Below are positions 18,604 to 28,375 of a DNA stretch of 64,000 bases, piece by piece. Each line of letters opens with the position of its first letter. Position 1 is the first letter of the stretch. The notes under the pieces were generated by a model, which was given only the letters and a program-made list of their open reading frames with translations, was not told where the DNA came from and made no database searches. The DNA lies in the NCBI GenBank assembly GCA_021775805.1, contig JAJFHD010000014.1, forward strand, positions 41,880-105,879, written 5' to 3'. Source of the DNA: Alphaproteobacteria bacterium (lineage in GTDB: Bacteria > Pseudomonadota > Alphaproteobacteria > Rhizobiales > JAJFHC01). The translations under genes were made by a program, and so were the position numbers.

Positions 18604-19086
18604 TCACGATACGATCTGCCAGGTTCCGTCCTGTTGCTGGCAAGCGGTTCCGTCTACTGCTTCGTTTTCGCCCTTTACCCACATGGTATGGGAAAACTTG
18701 CGGCAGTTCTGACCGGTTTGGCTGGTGAAACTCGGTGTCGGGTCAACCGTCCCATAGTGGCCTGTCTGCTTGTTCGTCCAGCGCGTGGTGCGCCCCGTTG
18801 CAAAGGAATTCTGGGCCGCGGCATAGGCCCTTTCCTGGTCCTGCTCATCCAGCGAACGGCCGATCTGGGAACCGATCAGGTAACCGATGGTTGCCCCCGC
18901 CGCCGTCGCCAGAACCCTGCCGCTCCCCGAACCGACAGTGCTGCCGAGCGCGCCGCCGGCGACGCCGCCTGCAATGCCACCGGCCAACTCTTTGTTTCCG
19001 CGGTCGTTTGTCAGGCATCCGGCTAACGGCATGACCACCGAGCATACAACCAGGAACCTCAACATCTTCGGGAGTTTTGCAATCAT
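18604..19086 (-). CDS. Glycine-zipper outer-membrane lipoprotein
   Basis: 160 aa. The signal peptide ends at a lipobox LAGC with Cys24, so it should be lipidated and anchored in an outer or inner leaflet. A glycine zipper follows (ELAGGIAGGVAGGALGSTVG and GATIGYLIGSQIG, ~34-78), a pattern of the 17-kDa surface antigen/Lpp0805 group. The C-terminal half contains FATGRTTRWTNKQTGHYG and CRKFSHTM, a small beta domain seen in the same family. It is a conserved envelope protein of uncertain role and lies upstream of the DnaJ-like gene on the same strand. Confidence 0.85.
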   Translation of the reverse strand: MIAKLPKMLRFLVVCSVVMPLAGCLTNDRGNKELAGGIAGGVAGGALGSTVGSGSGRVLATAAGATIGYLIGSQIGRSLDEQDQERAYAAAQNSFATGRTTRWTNKQTGHYGTVDPTPSFTSQTGQNCRKFSHTMWVKGENEAVDGTACQQQDGTWQIVS

Positions 19087-19260
19087 GGAACTACTCTTGT
19101 CTCAGGCCTCTTGCGGTTCACGATACCCATCCGGGAAATGACCCGCGCTTTATACGGCGCTTGTGGCAACATAATGGCATTCCCGAGCAGCCGTTTCCTG
19201 TACGGCATACGTCACAATACCCCTCAAAGGACAAGTACCACATGTCTCAAGTGAGTAGGA

Positions 19261-19279
19261 CATGAACCATTGGTTCATG
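19261..19279. promoter_or_regulatory. Perfect 19-bp palindrome upstream of pdxH
   Basis: CATGAACCA - T - TGGTTCATG, a perfect inverted repeat with 9-bp arms about a single central base. It lies between the lipoprotein gene (leftward) and pdxH (rightward), 19 bases before the first pdxH ATG. The size and odd-centre symmetry suit a dimeric TetR- or GntR-type repressor. No such regulator is adjacent. Confidence 0.55.
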
Positions 19280-19298
19280 TAGTGTTCACAATTGCCCA

Positions 19299-19991
19299 AT
19301 GCCGCATTTCATTAGCAGGCGCAACCTTATCACCGGACTGCAGCAGATGCCAACCGATATGCCTCGTGCCAACGATTATTTGAACCTGCAGGCTCCTGAC
19401 TTTTTTGCAGAAACCGACCCGTTTGCATTGTTTGACGCCTGGCTTGCCGATGCCCGCAAACATGAAGTGAACGATGCGGCGGCCATGTCCGTGGCCAGTA
19501 TCGACGAAAACGGATTCCCGGATGTGCGGATCGTGATGCTGCGGGGAATCGACAAGCACGGTTTTGTATTTTTCACCGATTTCGGGAGTCCCAAAGCGGT
19601 TCAATTGCTGGCCAGCCCGGCGGCGGCCTTGTGTTTTCACTGGAAATCACTCAGGCGCCAGGTGCGCGTTCGGGGCACCGTCGCCCAGGTTGAAGCCCCC
19701 GCCGCCGACGGGTTTTTCAACTCCAGAACACGCGATGGGAAACTGGGTCTGTGGGCATCGCGTCAATCCAGCATCCTGGAATCCCGGGGGCACTATCACG
19801 ACGAGGTCGAGCGTTACCGGCAGCAATTCGACGATGGCAAAATACCCCGGCCCGATCGCTGGTCCGGATTTCGGGTATCGCCCGGCGCGTTCGATTTCTG
19901 GCACGACCGCCCCGACAAGCTTCACGACAGAGTGAAGTTCTTCCGGTCGACTGACGCAAGCCCCTGGCAAAAAGAACGCCTGTTTCCCTGA
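19299..19991 (+). CDS. pdxH: Pyridoxamine 5'-phosphate oxidase
   Basis: FMN enzyme oxidising pyridoxamine/pyridoxine 5'-phosphate to pyridoxal 5'-phosphate, up to 230 aa. Family blocks: DPFALFDAWLADARKHEVND (~40), AMSVASIDENGFPDVRIVML (~62, FMN phosphate Arg), GFVFFTDFGSPKAVQL (~90), CFHWKSLRRQVRVRG (~110), and the C-terminal WSGFRVSP, FWHDRPDKLHDR and KERLFP, all intact. The start is uncertain: ATG 19299 lacks a ribosome site, and ATGs at 19347 or 19359 would give a more typical 210-214 aa protein. The 19-bp palindrome lies just upstream. Confidence 0.93.
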   Translation: MPHFISRRNLITGLQQMPTDMPRANDYLNLQAPDFFAETDPFALFDAWLADARKHEVNDAAAMSVASIDENGFPDVRIVMLRGIDKHGFVFFTDFGSPKAVQLLASPAAALCFHWKSLRRQVRVRGTVAQVEAPAADGFFNSRTRDGKLGLWASRQSSILESRGHYHDEVERYRQQFDDGKIPRPDRWSGFRVSPGAFDFWHDRPDKLHDRVKFFRSTDASPWQKERLFP

Positions 19992-20034
19992 ACTCGTGAT
20001 ACAAGTCAGCCCCGAGCGAACTGAAAAGACAGCT

Positions 20035-20784
20035 ATGACCACAACACCTAACCATGAACGCAAGACACTGATCCTCACCGGTGCCAGCCGCGGGATCGGC
20101 CATGCCACCGTCAAACGGTTCTCGAGCGCTGGTTGGAGGGTGATAACCTGCTCGCGCCAGCCTTTCCCAGAGGATTGTCCCTGGGAGGCCGGTCCGGAAG
20201 ATCACATTCAGGTCGATCTGGGCGACCCCGATAACGTCCGCGAAGCCATCGCCGACATGCGCACACGGCTTGACCGGGGCCGTATCGAGGCGCTGGTCAA
20301 CAATGCGGCAATTTCACCGAAGGGCGAAGACGGCGCCCGTTTGGGCACGATCGATATGAACACCGACGACTGGAAGAAAGTCTTTCAGGTCAACTTCTTT
20401 GCCCCGATCATGCTGGCCCGTGGTCTGATCGACGAACTCAAGGAGGCGAGAGGATCCGTCGTCAACGTGACATCTATTGTGGGCAGCCGGGTTCATCCCT
20501 TTGCCGGGGCCGCCTACGCGACCTCGAAGGCCGCGCTCGCGGCGCTGACCCGCGAGATGGCCGCCGATTTCGGTCCCATGGGCGTGCGTGTGAATGCCAT
20601 AGCGCCGGGCGAGATCGATACCGCGATCCTGTCGCCGGGTACTGAAAAAATCGTCGAAAAGATCCCGCTTCGCCGCCTTGGCGCCCCCGAAGAGGTCGCC
20701 AAGACGATCTACTTCCTGTGTTCTGAACAAGCAAGCTACGTCACCGGTTCGGAGATCATGATCAACGGCGGTCAGCACGTCTGA
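20035..20784 (+). CDS. Short-chain dehydrogenase/reductase
   Basis: 249 aa. ATG 20035 is preferred over an in-frame upstream ATG at 19996, since the fold starts with TLILTGASRGIGHATVKRFS (~11-30). NNAA (~86), the catalytic Ser of VNVTSIVGSRVHP (~141) and YATSK (~160) are present. The region VNAIAPGEIDTAIL (~185) and the C-terminal YVTGSEIMINGGQHV are typical of the FabG-like classical SDRs. Arg in HFSSAGWRVITCSRQ suggests possible NADPH use, but this is weak. It follows pdxH by 43 bases and may be cotranscribed. Substrate unknown. Confidence 0.88.
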   Translation: MTTTPNHERKTLILTGASRGIGHATVKRFSSAGWRVITCSRQPFPEDCPWEAGPEDHIQVDLGDPDNVREAIADMRTRLDRGRIEALVNNAAISPKGEDGARLGTIDMNTDDWKKVFQVNFFAPIMLARGLIDELKEARGSVVNVTSIVGSRVHPFAGAAYATSKAALAALTREMAADFGPMGVRVNAIAPGEIDTAILSPGTEKIVEKIPLRRLGAPEEVAKTIYFLCSEQASYVTGSEIMINGGQHV

Positions 20785-20949
20785 TCGTCATGTTCTTTGC
20801 AAGAGCCGCAGTCGCGAGTAGGCCCCCGATCAAGTCGGGGGAACGAATTGGTCGTGTAACCATGATTGCGGCTGCGCGCAACCGCTTCCCGGCCTCGCAC
20901 CGGGATCTATACTCGCAGACGCCTGATACCAACAGGTCTGTTGCCATTC

Positions 20950-22335
20950 TCAGGCCGCCCGCAGGTTTTCCCCCGATACCCAGGCTTCGGCGCGGTTGAG
21001 CGCGGTTTCGAGCCGGTCGAACAACGTGTTGAGTTCCTCGTCGGTAATGATCAGCGGCGGACACAGCGCCACGTTGTCGAGCACATTGCGCACGATCAGG
21101 CCTTCTTCCTGGGCAAACGCCACCACCTTTGCTGGCACCATCTGGGATGCATCGAAGGGCCGCTTGGTCGCCTTGTCGGCTACCAGTTCGACCGCGCCGA
21201 TCATGCCTTTGGCCCGGGCCTCGCCGACCAGCGGGTGATCGGCGAGCCTGGTCATTCTTGCCTCGAAGGTTTTCGATACTTCCTTGGTGTGGCCGATGAT
21301 GTTGTCGCGCTGGTAAATCTCGATGGTCTTGACCGCGACCGCCGCTCCGACCGGGTGGCCCGAATAGGTGAAGCCATGTCCGAATGTACCGATCTTGCGG
21401 CTTTCGTCGAGCATCGCCTGATAAATATCCTCGGGGATGAGCACGGCGCCCACAGGCATGTAGGCTGATGTGATCGCCTTGGCGGTCGAAATCGTGCTCG
21501 GCTTCATGTTGAAGGTTTCGGCTCCCCACATGTTGCCGGTCCGGCCGAATCCGCAGATCACCTCGTCGTCGATAAACAGGATGTCGTATTTGGCCAGAAC
21601 AGCCTGGATCTTCTCGAAATAGGTCGCCGGCGGGATAATGACACCACCGGCACCCATGATCGGTTCGGCGATGAAGGCAGCGACCGTGTCGGGATCTTCG
21701 TCCTGGATCATCTTCTCCAGGTTATCCGCCAGCCGGGTGGCGAATTCCTCTTCCGTCTCGCCCGGTTCGGCGTTCCGGTAATGGTGTGGGCAATCGGTGT
21801 GCAGGATGTTTGGGATCGGCAGGTCGAAGTCCCTATGGTTGGCCGGCAGACCGGTCAGGCTCGCACTGGCAATCGTCACACCGTGGTAACCCTGTAGGCG
21901 GCTGATGATCTTCTTCTTCTTTGGCCGTCCAAGGGCATTGTTGTAGTACCAGACCAGCTTTACCTGCGTGTCGTTGGCCTCGGAACCCGAACAGGTGAAG
22001 AACACCTTTGACATCGGCACAGGTGCTATTTCCTTGAGCTTTTCAGCAAGCTCGATCGCCGGGTCGTGACTCTTGCCGCCAAAGATGTGGGTGTAGGACA
22101 TCTTGCGCATCTGGGCCGTGGCGGTCTCGATCAGTTCTTCATTGCCATACCCAAGCGATGTGCACCACAAGCCCGAGAGGCCCTCGATATATTGCTTGCC
22201 CTCCGAGTCCCAGATGTAGATACCCTTGCCATGGTCGACGACCGTGGGCCCCACTTCACGGTGAGTTGCAAGGTTGGTGTAGGGGTGAATAACAGTTTCG
22301 ATATCGCGTGTTGCGGCATTGCTGAGCGGTGACAT
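20950..22335 (-). CDS. Class III (omega) aminotransferase, putrescine/beta-amino acid:pyruvate type
   Basis: PLP-dependent transamination of a terminal amine onto pyruvate, 461 aa. AAGGA precedes the ATG. Motifs: [20 protein letters not shown] (~32), [18 protein letters not shown] (~116-133, PLP phosphate), [16 protein letters not shown] (~221), [12 protein letters not shown] (~256-267, PLP ring Asp) and [15 protein letters not shown] with the Schiff-base Lys at 286. The long W-Y-Y-N-N insertion and [16 protein letters not shown] suit the SpuC/omega-amine transaminase group. Candidate donors include putrescine, beta-alanine or GABA. It precedes an amidase gene on the same strand, compatible with amine or amide catabolism. 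Confidence 0.9.
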   Translation of the reverse strand: MSPLSNAATRDIETVIHPYTNLATHREVGPTVVDHGKGIYIWDSEGKQYIEGLSGLWCTSLGYGNEELIETATAQMRKMSYTHIFGGKSHDPAIELAEKLKEIAPVPMSKVFFTCSGSEANDTQVKLVWYYNNALGRPKKKKIISRLQGYHGVTIASASLTGLPANHRDFDLPIPNILHTDCPHHYRNAEPGETEEEFATRLADNLEKMIQDEDPDTVAAFIAEPIMGAGGVIIPPATYFEKIQAVLAKYDILFIDDEVICGFGRTGNMWGAETFNMKPSTISTAKAITSAYMPVGAVLIPEDIYQAMLDESRKIGTFGHGFTYSGHPVGAAVAVKTIEIYQRDNIIGHTKEVSKTFEARMTRLADHPLVGEARAKGMIGAVELVADKATKRPFDASQMVPAKVVAFAQEEGLIVRNVLDNVALCPPLIITDEELNTLFDRLETALNRAEAWVSGENLRAA

Positions 22336-22509
22336 CTGATCGTCCTTAAAAGCAGTAAATCTGGGTCAGCCTGCATCAGGACAGCGGTATCCCGATATAG
22401 GCCATTTGATATAGAAGCAAACCGGCTGGTCTTGCCGTGCTGGAACAAGCCATTGCCACCCGGTCAGGCGCAGGCTGCTCCACAGCGGCTATCTCTGCAC
22501 AATTCGGCG

Positions 22510-23967
22510 TCAGGAGAAAGAGGGCGGGGCAACAAAATTTTTGTGGGTTTTTTCCAGCAGGGCCGCAACCGCAATGGTTGTACGGTCTTCCTGAAACGGG
22601 CCGACGATCTGGACACCGACCGGCATCCCGGAATCGTCCACCCCGGCGGGTGCCACACTGGCCGGCAGATAGGTCGGTGTCGCCAGCGCCATCCACGGCA
22701 GCAGATCCATGTAACCGCGCTCTTTGCCGTCCACCATGATCCTGCGATCGGGTATGCTGCGTGCCGTATCATGATTGATCGCACCGACAGGACCGGCCGG
22801 GCATAGGAAGACATCAAAATTCTCAAAAAAGTCAGCCCACCGCGCTCTTGCCTGTTCACGCTTTTCCCACAGGACCATGGCGTCGGAATAGGTGAGGGCA
22901 GCGCCTCTGGCCTGAAACGAGAGCATGTCGCGGTCATCGTCGGATACGGTCGAGGCATGAGCTGTGAGCCATTTGCGGACTGACTTGGGAAACCCGGTAC
23001 TGATGAGTGCGGTCATGAGAACCAGGTGAAGCTCGAGAAGGTCGGTAAAGTCGATCTTCGGGCGTGCGTCGAATACCACATGTGCACCGGCCCCCTCCAA
23101 GGTGCGGGCGGCGGCAATGACGGCTTTCGTGGTGGCATTCGACACCGGGCAGAATGGATCGTCGGCACATACGGCAACCCGGAGGTCCTGGGGTTTTGAG
23201 AACCGCGGTTCCGGCAACTCCAGTCTTGTCGCCCGGTCCTCGGGGCGCGGAGCGACCAGTACCGACAACACGAGATCGAGATCGGCTGCGCTGCGCCCCA
23301 GTGGTCCGGCGACGGAAAGGTCGCCGGTCGACAACCGGCCCGGCGGTCCGGGAATGTGGCCCCGCGGCGATACCAGCCCAAAACTGGGCTTATGTCCGAA
23401 CAGCCCGGTAAAATGGGCCGGAAGGCGTATCGATCCGCCGATGTCGCTGCCGATATCTCCGCCCGTCATGCCGGCAGCGAGAGCGGCGACCGCCCCGCCT
23501 GAGGAACCGCCGGGCGTCTTCTCCAGATCCCAGGGGTTATTGGTTCTGCCATAGAACTCGTTGAAACTCTGCCAGTCGCCGCTGTAGAGCGGGACGTTGG
23601 TCTTGCCGAAGATCACGGCACCCGCCTGGCGCAGGCGTGCCACAGCATCGGCATCCCGGTCCGGCACGTGTTTTCGCCATTCCGGCGCACCTCCCGTGGT
23701 TACCAGCGACTTTGTCTCAAAGGCATCCTTGATGGTGAACGGCACACCATGCAGCGCACCCCAGTTCTCGCCGCGTGCGAGGGCTTCGTCGGCTGCGTCG
23801 GCATGCGTCCTGGCGGCATCGAGATCGGCCGCAACAATCGCGTTGAGGCGCGGGTTGTGGCGCGTCATTGCCTTTATGTAGGTTTCCAGCAGGTCACGGG
23901 CACTGATCTGTTGTGCCGAGATCATCGAAGCCAGTGCAGATGTGGACTTGAATCTGAGTGCATTCAT
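22510..23967 (-). CDS. Amidase-signature family hydrolase
   Basis: Ser-cisSer-Lys amidohydrolase, 485 aa, releasing ammonia from an amide. ATG 23967 is preferred over a GTG two codons upstream. The catalytic Lys is in HGVPFTIKDAFE (~80), the glycine/serine loop TPGGSSGGAVAALAAGMTGG (~151-170) carries the cis-Ser, and DIGGSIRLPA (~176-185) carries the nucleophile. It is a complete triad at standard spacing. It is transcribed toward the aminotransferase gene (174 bases apart) and diverges from the acyl-CoA synthetase. Not a GatA: no GatB/C nearby and the C-terminal half differs. Substrate unknown. Confidence 0.9.
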   Translation of the reverse strand: MNALRFKSTSALASMISAQQISARDLLETYIKAMTRHNPRLNAIVAADLDAARTHADAADEALARGENWGALHGVPFTIKDAFETKSLVTTGGAPEWRKHVPDRDADAVARLRQAGAVIFGKTNVPLYSGDWQSFNEFYGRTNNPWDLEKTPGGSSGGAVAALAAGMTGGDIGSDIGGSIRLPAHFTGLFGHKPSFGLVSPRGHIPGPPGRLSTGDLSVAGPLGRSAADLDLVLSVLVAPRPEDRATRLELPEPRFSKPQDLRVAVCADDPFCPVSNATTKAVIAAARTLEGAGAHVVFDARPKIDFTDLLELHLVLMTALISTGFPKSVRKWLTAHASTVSDDDRDMLSFQARGAALTYSDAMVLWEKREQARARWADFFENFDVFLCPAGPVGAINHDTARSIPDRRIMVDGKERGYMDLLPWMALATPTYLPASVAPAGVDDSGMPVGVQIVGPFQEDRTTIAVAALLEKTHKNFVAPPSFS

Positions 23968-24088
23968 GATCACTGTGCCTTATGAGGGACTAAAGTTTTG
24001 TATCGTTGTTGACGGCCCTGCCGGCGGTTACAACGGCGGATCGTAAACTGAAATATCGAGCGTGAACAAAACGCCAAGGGGAGAAGAG

Positions 24089-25714
24089 ATGCAAGGGTTG
24101 ATGCAGGACTGGCCGCTTCTGGTTCACACGGTTCTTGATCATGCCAGGACATATCACGGTGACCGCGAGATCGTGTCGCGCACGGTCGAGGGACCAATTC
24201 ATCGCTACACCTATACCGACCTCGATGCCCGCTCCCGCAAACTGGCAAGCGCCATGGCCAAGCGCGGCCTGAAACTGGGCGACGTCGTCGGGACCATGGC
24301 CTGGAACGGCTATCGCCACATGGAAATCTGGTATGGCCTGATGAGCCTGGGCTCCGTTGTGCACACGCTCAATCCGCGTCTGTTTGCCGAGCAGCTTGTC
24401 TACATCATCAACCACGCGGAAGATCAGCTCATCTTTGTCGATCTGACCTTCGTGCCCGTGCTTGAAGCCATCCAGGACAAGCTGCCCGCCGTCAGAGGCT
24501 ACGTCATCATGACCGACCGGGAGCACATGCCGGAGACATCGTTGCGCAATCCGATCTGTTACGAGGATCTGATTGACGAAGGCGATCACATGGAATGGCC
24601 CAGGTTCGATGAAAATACCGCCTGCGGCATGTGTTACACATCCGGCACCACAGGCAATCCCAAGGGCGTTGTCTATTCGCACCGCTCCAATGTGCTGCAT
24701 TCGCTCATGACGGTCGCCGGCGATGCGCTGGCTATCGACAACCGCCAGACCATCATGCCGGTTGTGCCGATGTTTCATGCCAATGCCTGGTCAATGACAT
24801 TTTCCTGCCCGATGTCGGGGGCCAAGATGGTGATGCCCGGCGGCAAGATGGATGGCGAGAGCATCTACGAACTGCTCGATACCGAAAAGGTCTACATGAC
24901 CGCGGCGGTGCCCACAGTCTGGCTGATGCTGCTTCAGTACCTTGAATCGACGGGCAAGAAACTGCCTCATCTCACCCGGGTCGTGATCGGTGGATCGGCC
25001 TGTCCGCCATCGATGATCGAGGCCTTTGAGCGTGACTACGACGTCGAGGTCGTCCACGCCTGGGGCATGACGGAAATGAGTCCGCTGGGCAGTCTCGGCG
25101 TGCTCAGGGGCGGCATGGAAAATCGTTCCGAAGCCGAGCAATTCGCCGCCAAATGCAAGCAGGGACGCCCGCCTTACGGTGTTGAAATGAAGATCACCGA
25201 TGACGATGGCAACGAAATGCCGCGCGACGGTGAGTCGTTCGGCCATCTTCTGGTGCGCGGCCCCTGTATCTCGCAGTCCTATCTCAAGGGTGAGGGCGGC
25301 CGGATTGTCGATGACGGCAACTGGTTCGACACCGGCGATGTGTCGACCCTCGACGCCGACGGTTTCATGCAGATCACCGACCGCTCGAAGGACGTCATCA
25401 AGTCCGGCGGTGAATGGATCTCGTCGATCGACCTCGAGAACATTGCCGTCGGCCATCCCGAAGTCGCCGAAGCGGCGGTCATCGGCGTCGAGCATCCCAA
25501 GTGGGACGAGCGCCCGCTTCTGGTGATCGTGAGGAGGGACGGGTCGCAAGTGTCCGGAGAGGAAATTCTGGCCTTCATGGACGGCAAGATTGCCAAATGG
25601 TGGATGCCCGACGATGTCGCCTTTGTCGATGAAATCCCTCATACAGCAACCGGCAAGATTCAGAAGCTGACCCTGCGCGAGCAGTTCAAGGGCCATCGTC
25701 TGCCGACCGCATGA
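24089..25714 (+). CDS. Acyl-CoA synthetase (AMP-forming), DmdB-like
   Basis: Activates a carboxylic acid with ATP and CoA via an acyl-adenylate, 541 aa. ATG 24089 follows AAGGGGAGAAGAG; the GTG at 24062 upstream lies before that ribosome site. Motifs: [18 protein letters not shown] (~182-199, P-loop), [13 protein letters not shown] (~325, adenine/acyl pocket), [23 protein letters not shown] (~413-435, hinge) and [14 protein letters not shown] with the catalytic Lys (~521). It closely fits the medium-chain/methylmercaptopropionate-CoA ligase group, and the window also carries a DmdC-like dehydrogenase at 1-1509. The substrate remains open. Confidence 0.92.
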   Translation: MQGLMQDWPLLVHTVLDHARTYHGDREIVSRTVEGPIHRYTYTDLDARSRKLASAMAKRGLKLGDVVGTMAWNGYRHMEIWYGLMSLGSVVHTLNPRLFAEQLVYIINHAEDQLIFVDLTFVPVLEAIQDKLPAVRGYVIMTDREHMPETSLRNPICYEDLIDEGDHMEWPRFDENTACGMCYTSGTTGNPKGVVYSHRSNVLHSLMTVAGDALAIDNRQTIMPVVPMFHANAWSMTFSCPMSGAKMVMPGGKMDGESIYELLDTEKVYMTAAVPTVWLMLLQYLESTGKKLPHLTRVVIGGSACPPSMIEAFERDYDVEVVHAWGMTEMSPLGSLGVLRGGMENRSEAEQFAAKCKQGRPPYGVEMKITDDDGNEMPRDGESFGHLLVRGPCISQSYLKGEGGRIVDDGNWFDTGDVSTLDADGFMQITDRSKDVIKSGGEWISSIDLENIAVGHPEVAEAAVIGVEHPKWDERPLLVIVRRDGSQVSGEEILAFMDGKIAKWWMPDDVAFVDEIPHTATGKIQKLTLREQFKGHRLPTA

Positions 25715-25808
25715 CCACCGATACCGGTCCCGCAGGCGACGGCGGAGCAGTTGATGAAGCCCGTGGCAGGTATCGCCTTGTCTTTGGGCGCAGGACGGGA
25801 GAAATGCG

Positions 25809-26633
25809 ATGACAGAAAAAAACGTAGCGGAACATTACACCCACGGCGCCCTGGTGGCCGAGCTTGAGGCCGGCATAGCCCGCCTCGGCAAGACCATCGA
25901 CACGGTCACGCTCGACGATCTGGCCCCGGTCGATGAATTTCACATCGGCGGCCGGCAGGCATCCGAAGCATTCCTCGACCAGCTTGCCATCGAACCGGAC
26001 CACGCCGTGCTCGATGTCGGTTGCGGCATCGGCGGAGCGTCGAGATTCGCTGCCGACCGGTACGGAACAAACGTCGATGGCATCGACCTGACCGATGAAT
26101 ATGTCCAGACCGGTAACACGATCAGCAAATGGGTTGGCCTGGACGGACGCATTACCCTGCGCCAGGCCAGTGCCTTGTCGATGCCGTTCGGCAACGACAC
26201 ATTCGACCGTGCCTACATGATGCATGTGGGCATGAACATCGCCGACAAGAAGGCACTGTTTGCGGAAATCTACCGGGTCATGAAGCCGGGCGGCGTGTTC
26301 GGGGTCTACGACGTCATGCGCTTCGGCGGGGCGGACCTTACCTATCCCGTCCCCTGGGCGGAAACACCGGAAACCAGTGCGTTGGCCCCACCCGACGTCT
26401 ATCGTGAAACTCTGGAGGCGGCCGGCTTCACGATCACGGCAGAACGCAATCGGCGCGAATTCGCCCTGGCGTTTTTTGAAAGAATGCAGGCCAGGGTTTC
26501 TGCAGCCGGCGGTCCGCCCGCCCTCGGCATCCACCTGCTGATGGGCGAGACCCGCGTGGTCAAGGTCAAGAACATGCTCGCCAACATCAAGGACGGTATC
26601 ATCGCACCAGTCGAGATGGTGGCCACAGCGTAG
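25809..26633 (+). CDS. SAM-dependent small-molecule methyltransferase
   Basis: 274 aa, class I fold. The SAM loop VLDVGCGIGGASRFAADRYG is at ~66-85 and is followed by VDGIDLTDEYVQTGN (~92), RQASALSMPFGNDTFDRAYM (~117) and EIYRVMKPGGVFGVYDVMRF (~155), the layout of the glycine/sarcosine N-methyltransferase and phosphoethanolamine/tocopherol methyltransferase group (Methyltransf_11). The C-terminal part, including LLMGETRVVKVKNMLANIKD, is longer than a minimal domain. Start ATG 25809 has GGGAGAAATGCG upstream. It is 94 bases after the acyl-CoA synthetase, so cotranscription is possible. Substrate unknown. Confidence 0.82.
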   Translation: MTEKNVAEHYTHGALVAELEAGIARLGKTIDTVTLDDLAPVDEFHIGGRQASEAFLDQLAIEPDHAVLDVGCGIGGASRFAADRYGTNVDGIDLTDEYVQTGNTISKWVGLDGRITLRQASALSMPFGNDTFDRAYMMHVGMNIADKKALFAEIYRVMKPGGVFGVYDVMRFGGADLTYPVPWAETPETSALAPPDVYRETLEAAGFTITAERNRREFALAFFERMQARVSAAGGPPALGIHLLMGETRVVKVKNMLANIKDGIIAPVEMVATA

Positions 26634-26709
26634 GCTTTCGAATTAAAACGTTTCCCGGTCATGCGCCGGCGATCGAGATCTCTTTGAACGGGTGTGCTGC
26701 GTTGTCCGA

Positions 26710-27627
26710 TTACTTCAAACGAAACTTGGATGAAATTCCGGGTGCTCCCTCGGTCTCGACGATGTCCCGTTCCATCAGATGCTCCAGTTGGGCAAACGTC
26801 GACAGGCCCGCCGCGGGAAAAAGACGAGGATCCACGCCCACATAGATTTTCGGTACCATTTCCGCAATGGTCCGGTCGCCTTCGCGCAGGCGATGGAGTA
26901 TCGCCTCTTCCCGGCGGCTGCGATGCTTGATGAACTTCTGGACGAACGGTTTCGGTTTTTCCACATGAGGCCCGTGGGTCGGCCAGTAGAGTGTCTCATC
27001 GCGTTCAAGCAACAGATCGAGTGATGACATGTAGTCCGCCATGTTGCCGTCGGGCGGGGCGATGACACTGGTTGACCACGCCATCACATGGTCGCCGACG
27101 AACAGCGTCCGTTCTTCGCGCAAGGCAAAACTCATGTGGTTGGAGGTGTGGCCGGGCGTGAAAACGGACTCCATCGTCCAACCGGCCCCCTCGATCACGT
27201 CGCCATGTTCAAGCCGCACGTCAGGCGCAAAATCCCGGTCGCCACCGGCGTCGAGCTGGAGAGCGGGGTCCGGGTTGTTCGAACCGGGCCGGCCGGACCC
27301 ATGGGGCCCGAAGGCATAGGTCTTGGCACCGGTGATCTCAGACAGGCGTGCCGCCAGCGGGGAATGATCGTTGTGGGTATGGGTTATCAGTATGTGGCTG
27401 ACCGTCCGGCCCTCAAGCGCGTTCAGGAGGGCGGCCAGGTGATGTTCGTCCAGCGGGCCGGGGTCGATCACAGCCACGTGGTCTCGTCCGACGATATAGG
27501 TGCCGGTCCCGGTAAACGTGAACGCAGAGGGATTGTTGGCGATGATCCGGCGCACCAGGGGCGACAGGTCCTGCGCCTCGCCGTATTCGAAATCCATCTC
27601 GCGGCGGAACGGGATTTTCTCTGACAT
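26710..27627 (-). CDS. Metallo-beta-lactamase-fold hydrolase, LACTB2-like
   Basis: 305 aa. ATG 27627 is used because the longer open frame upstream reads no family sequence and would run through the bioY promoter. The metal motif THTHNDHSPLA is at ~82-92 (HxHxDH). Further ligands are in FTPGHTSNHMSF (~158), VGDHVM (~178) and THGPHVEKP (~218). The C-terminal ~75 residues form the winged-helix-like tail seen in the LACTB2/RNase Z-like-hydrolase group (RSRREEAILHRL, GLSTFAQLEHLMERD). A hydrolase acting on a thioester or RNA is possible. It is tail-to-tail with the methyltransferase gene and divergent from bioY. Confidence 0.85.
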   Translation of the reverse strand: MSEKIPFRREMDFEYGEAQDLSPLVRRIIANNPSAFTFTGTGTYIVGRDHVAVIDPGPLDEHHLAALLNALEGRTVSHILITHTHNDHSPLAARLSEITGAKTYAFGPHGSGRPGSNNPDPALQLDAGGDRDFAPDVRLEHGDVIEGAGWTMESVFTPGHTSNHMSFALREERTLFVGDHVMAWSTSVIAPPDGNMADYMSSLDLLLERDETLYWPTHGPHVEKPKPFVQKFIKHRSRREEAILHRLREGDRTIAEMVPKIYVGVDPRLFPAAGLSTFAQLEHLMERDIVETEGAPGISSKFRLK

Positions 27628-27763
27628 TTTCTTGCAATCCGGTGCGACAGGGAAACAACTTGTCTGAATGCGTGCGGGACAATATACCAATGTGGTGTTC
27701 AGAGACAGGTATTCCAGGTCAGCCGCCAAGGCCGGAATACCGATAACAAACAGGATCAGGAAA

Positions 27764-28366
27764 ATGGATCGTTCTTCCACAGTGCAGTCGACACTGATGT
27801 CGACACTCTGGCCATCTGCTTCGGCCTCCAATGTTGTTCGCTGGGGTGTACTTGCCATCGTCGGCTCGCTGCTTTTGACGATTTCGGCAAAAATTCAAGT
27901 CCCCTTCTATCCCGTTCCCATGACCATGCAGGTTCTCGTGGTGATGCTGATCGGCGCAGCCTACGGCTGGCGCCTGGGTGGAGCGACCGTGCTGCTCTAC
28001 ATGGCACAGGGCGCCGCCGGACTGCCGGTTTTTGCCGGCACGCCGGAAAAGGGTCTGGGCCTTGCCTATATGGCCGGCCCCACCGGCGGTTACCTGCTCG
28101 GTTTTGTTCTGGCGGCAACGCTCGTGGGCTGGCTTGCGGAACGAGGTTGGGACCGGTCCGCCCTGACGACCTTCGTCGCAATGGTTGGCGGCGTTCTGGC
28201 GGTCTATGTGCCCGGTGTGTTGTGGCTGTCGTCACTCATCGGCATGGACAAGGCTCTGACTTTCGGAGTCTATCCGTTCGTCTACGCTGACCTGCTGAAA
28301 ATTGTTCTGGGAACTGCCATCCTGCCGGCCGCCTGGTTTGCACTGAAGAAATTCGGCAGCCGCTGA
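27764..28366 (+). CDS. bioY: Biotin transporter BioY (ECF S-component)
   Basis: Biotin-binding integral membrane protein, 200 aa. ATG 27764 is preceded by CAGG at 27757-27760. About six membrane segments: WGVLAIVGSLLLTISAKI (~26-43), VPFYPVPMTMQVLVVMLIGA (~45-65), a block through GGATVLLYMAQGAAGLPVFAG (~72-92), AGPTGGYLLGFVLAATLVGWLAERGW (~103-128), and two more. VPFYPVPMT and GPTGGYLLGF are family signatures. No bioM/bioN genes are adjacent, so it may function alone or with remote modules, as documented for solitary BioY. No BioR-type palindrome was seen upstream. Confidence 0.93.
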   Translation: MDRSSTVQSTLMSTLWPSASASNVVRWGVLAIVGSLLLTISAKIQVPFYPVPMTMQVLVVMLIGAAYGWRLGGATVLLYMAQGAAGLPVFAGTPEKGLGLAYMAGPTGGYLLGFVLAATLVGWLAERGWDRSALTTFVAMVGGVLAVYVPGVLWLSSLIGMDKALTFGVYPFVYADLLKIVLGTAILPAAWFALKKFGSR

Positions 28367-28375
28367 TCCATCTTG

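Noticed and set aside
24062..24088. GTG start for the acyl-CoA synthetase
   Set aside because: The AAGGGGAGAAGAG ribosome site lies downstream of this GTG and directly before ATG 24089.
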